Assembly (NCBI GenBank): GCA_017612755.1
Contig: JAGAFH010000147.1
Coordinates: 1-15,352, forward strand
Length of the DNA: 15,352 nt
Reading direction: 5' to 3'
Source: Clostridiales bacterium
GTDB lineage: Bacteria; Bacillota; Clostridia; Saccharofermentanales; Saccharofermentanaceae
The position numbers and the translations under genes are program-made. The notes beneath the pieces were generated by a model, which saw only the letters and a list, made by a program, of their open reading frames with translations, ran no database searches and was not told where the DNA came from. Below, one piece after another: positions 14,145 through 15,352 of the stretch. Each line of letters opens with the position of its first letter. The stretch's first letter is position 1.

Positions 14145-15352
14145 CAGTCACTGAAGATCTCATCCACAATTTGGTCTTCGTCATCCTGCCACGAATCATC
14201 TTCAAAATTAAAACACTCTTTGATCATCATTGCTTCAACATGAAGAAGATACTTTTTCATGTAATTTCTCAAACGTATCTTGTTATAAATGTCTTCCCCG
14301 CGATATACAACCTTCTGGAATTTTGCCAGTTTGTTCTCTATGTCGATTTTGAGCAATCCGGATGTCTGGGCAAACAATCTGCTTCCCCATTCAACTATCT
14401 GCCTGTCTTCCTCCTCGTTGCGATCGATCATCTTGAGCTTATTAAGTTCACCGACCTTCTTCTCGATAAATTCCTCAGTATAATCGATCTCCTTATTAAC
14501 GATTACCTTGTTCCTGGTGATCTTGAATTCAGGTATGGCAATATCTACCACCAAAATTCCGTTAATGTCATAAGAAAACGTGACAAAGATCTGTGTTTGC
14601 GTTGTCACCTCAGCCGGAAGCTTTATTTCAATCGTTCCCAGTGTCTTATTCAGATCCGACAGATACTCTTCCCCCTGGAAGATCTCGAATTTAAACGATT
14701 TTTGCTTATCCGCGACCGGATGATAAAGCTGGGTATGGCTGATGGGAAGTGCCGTATTTCTGGAAATGATAAATGATGAGAGACATTTGTTCGGATTCAT
14801 ATGATTATGTATGCTGACTCCCATCGAAAAAGGACATACATCCGTTAAGATTACATCCTTAACATCATCATCCCTCTCTTTGATACCCGCATATACACCC
14901 ATGCCGATGGCAATCATATAATCGGGCGATTCAACACATATATCATCCCTGTTCAGGATATGCTCGAGATAATGCTTTATGATAGGCATCTTACTGGATC
15001 CGCCGACCATGATCACATCGGTCAGTGATTCCGGGGTGTATCCGGAATTTTTTAGAAGATCCTGAACGGGTTTGTAAATCTTTTTCAAAACGGGCGCAGA
15101 AATATCGATAAGCTTTTTATTCGTTATCTCAACAGATCCGGATAATTCATCCGAACGCACCTCGATCTTGGAAGACGTGCTGTCCGTCAGTTCTCTTTTT
15201 GCTTTTTCGGAAGCTTTTAAGATAATGTTGTATTCCTGATGTGAAACTTTATCCTTATCAAGTCCTGCTTCTTTGATAAAGTAATCCGCGATCACCTTGT
15301 CAAAATCCAAACCGCCGAGAACGTTATCTCCACTTACGGAAACGATCTCCAC
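14132..15352 (-). CDS. Hsp70-family chaperone (DnaK-like), C-terminal part (runs off right edge)
   Basis: The visible 406 residues cover the second half of the ATPase domain, the substrate-binding domain and a short tail; roughly 180-200 N-terminal residues lie beyond the window. The first codon here is GTG but is internal, aligning with the region before the DnaK motif GDTHLGGDDFD, seen as GDNVLGGLDFD. Further Hsp70 landmarks are KASEKAKRELT, the adenosine motif VGGSSKMPII, ESPDYMIAIGMGVYAG, the interdomain linker-like VILTDVCPFSMGV, IISRNTALPISHTQ and GTIEIKLP. The C-terminal lid is shorter than in classical DnaK and ends in a strongly acidic tail (FEDDSWQDDEDQIVDEIF). It therefore looks like a specialised paralogue rather than the housekeeping dnaK. 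It is followed with no gap by the J-domain gene, its presumed partner. Confidence 0.88.
   Translation of the reverse strand: MEIVSVSGDNVLGGLDFDKVIADYFIKEAGLDKDKVSHQEYNIILKASEKAKRELTDSTSSKIEVRSDELSGSVEITNKKLIDISAPVLKKIYKPVQDLLKNSGYTPESLTDVIMVGGSSKMPIIKHYLEHILNRDDICVESPDYMIAIGMGVYAGIKERDDDVKDVILTDVCPFSMGVSIHNHMNPNKCLSSFIISRNTALPISHTQLYHPVADKQKSFKFEIFQGEEYLSDLNKTLGTIEIKLPAEVTTQTQIFVTFSYDINGILVVDIAIPEFKITRNKVIVNKEIDYTEEFIEKKVGELNKLKMIDRNEEEDRQIVEWGSRLFAQTSGLLKIDIENKLAKFQKVVYRGEDIYNKIRLRNYMKKYLLHVEAMMIKECFNFEDDSWQDDEDQIVDEIFSDWEDE

Noticed and set aside
13988..14776. Plus-strand open frame of 262 codons opposite the Hsp70 gene
   Set aside because: It lies antisense to clear Hsp70 motifs and crosses the Hsp70/J junction; no support for a real protein.
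1..15352. Search for tRNA or rRNA genes, CRISPR arrays, insertion sequences, toxin-antitoxin pairs or phage genes
   Set aside because: Nothing with the required structure or motifs was seen by eye; no gap between genes exceeds about 110 bases apart from the remnant region, which is described.

Overview
The window looks like chromosomal DNA from a Gram-positive, low-to-mid GC Firmicute, most likely class Clostridia and plausibly Lachnospiraceae. This is inferred from gene content, strong purine-rich Shine-Dalgarno sites, a TATAAT-type promoter, AGG/AGA-dominated arginine codons in most genes, and a MurD with the motif variants I associate with clostridia. No RNA genes, CRISPR arrays, insertion sequences or phage genes were seen. 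Almost every base is accounted for by protein genes, and all but one lie on the minus strand.

Layout, left to right. 1-566 (-): the 5' part of a membrane-anchored sensory protein that runs off the left edge, with its own promoter at about 603-629. 636-9864 (-): a tightly packed six-gene unit, transcribed right to left as M18 aminopeptidase, cardiolipin synthase, MTA/SAH deaminase-type amidohydrolase, two ABC exporter half-transporters and MurD. Its junctions are stop/start overlaps or gaps of 1 to 22 bases, so it is probably one operon. 9951-10766 (+): a PHP-domain phosphatase of the HisJ family, transcribed divergently from the aminopeptidase. Its stop codon lies back to back with that of a minus-strand lipoprotein gene. 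10767-12814 (-): lipoprotein, rarA and, upstream of both, a truncated gene fragment, under a good promoter at 12889-12917. 12920-15352 (-): a J-domain membrane protein directly following an Hsp70-family gene whose N-terminal part lies beyond the right edge.

How the genes may work together. The six-gene unit mixes envelope synthesis (MurD, cardiolipin synthase), export (a heterodimeric ABC transporter with one predicted degenerate ATP site) and recycling (aminopeptidase, MTA/SAH deaminase). This is best read as a growth-linked housekeeping operon rather than a dedicated pathway. The Hsp70 and J protein almost certainly form a chaperone pair that the J protein would tether to the membrane. RarA acts at stalled replication forks; the lipoprotein coupled to it has no recognisable function.

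No clearly new system was found. The observations most worth a second look are the Hsp70/membrane-J pair with an HPE motif in place of HPD, the decayed gene ahead of rarA, and the back-to-back convergent stop codons.
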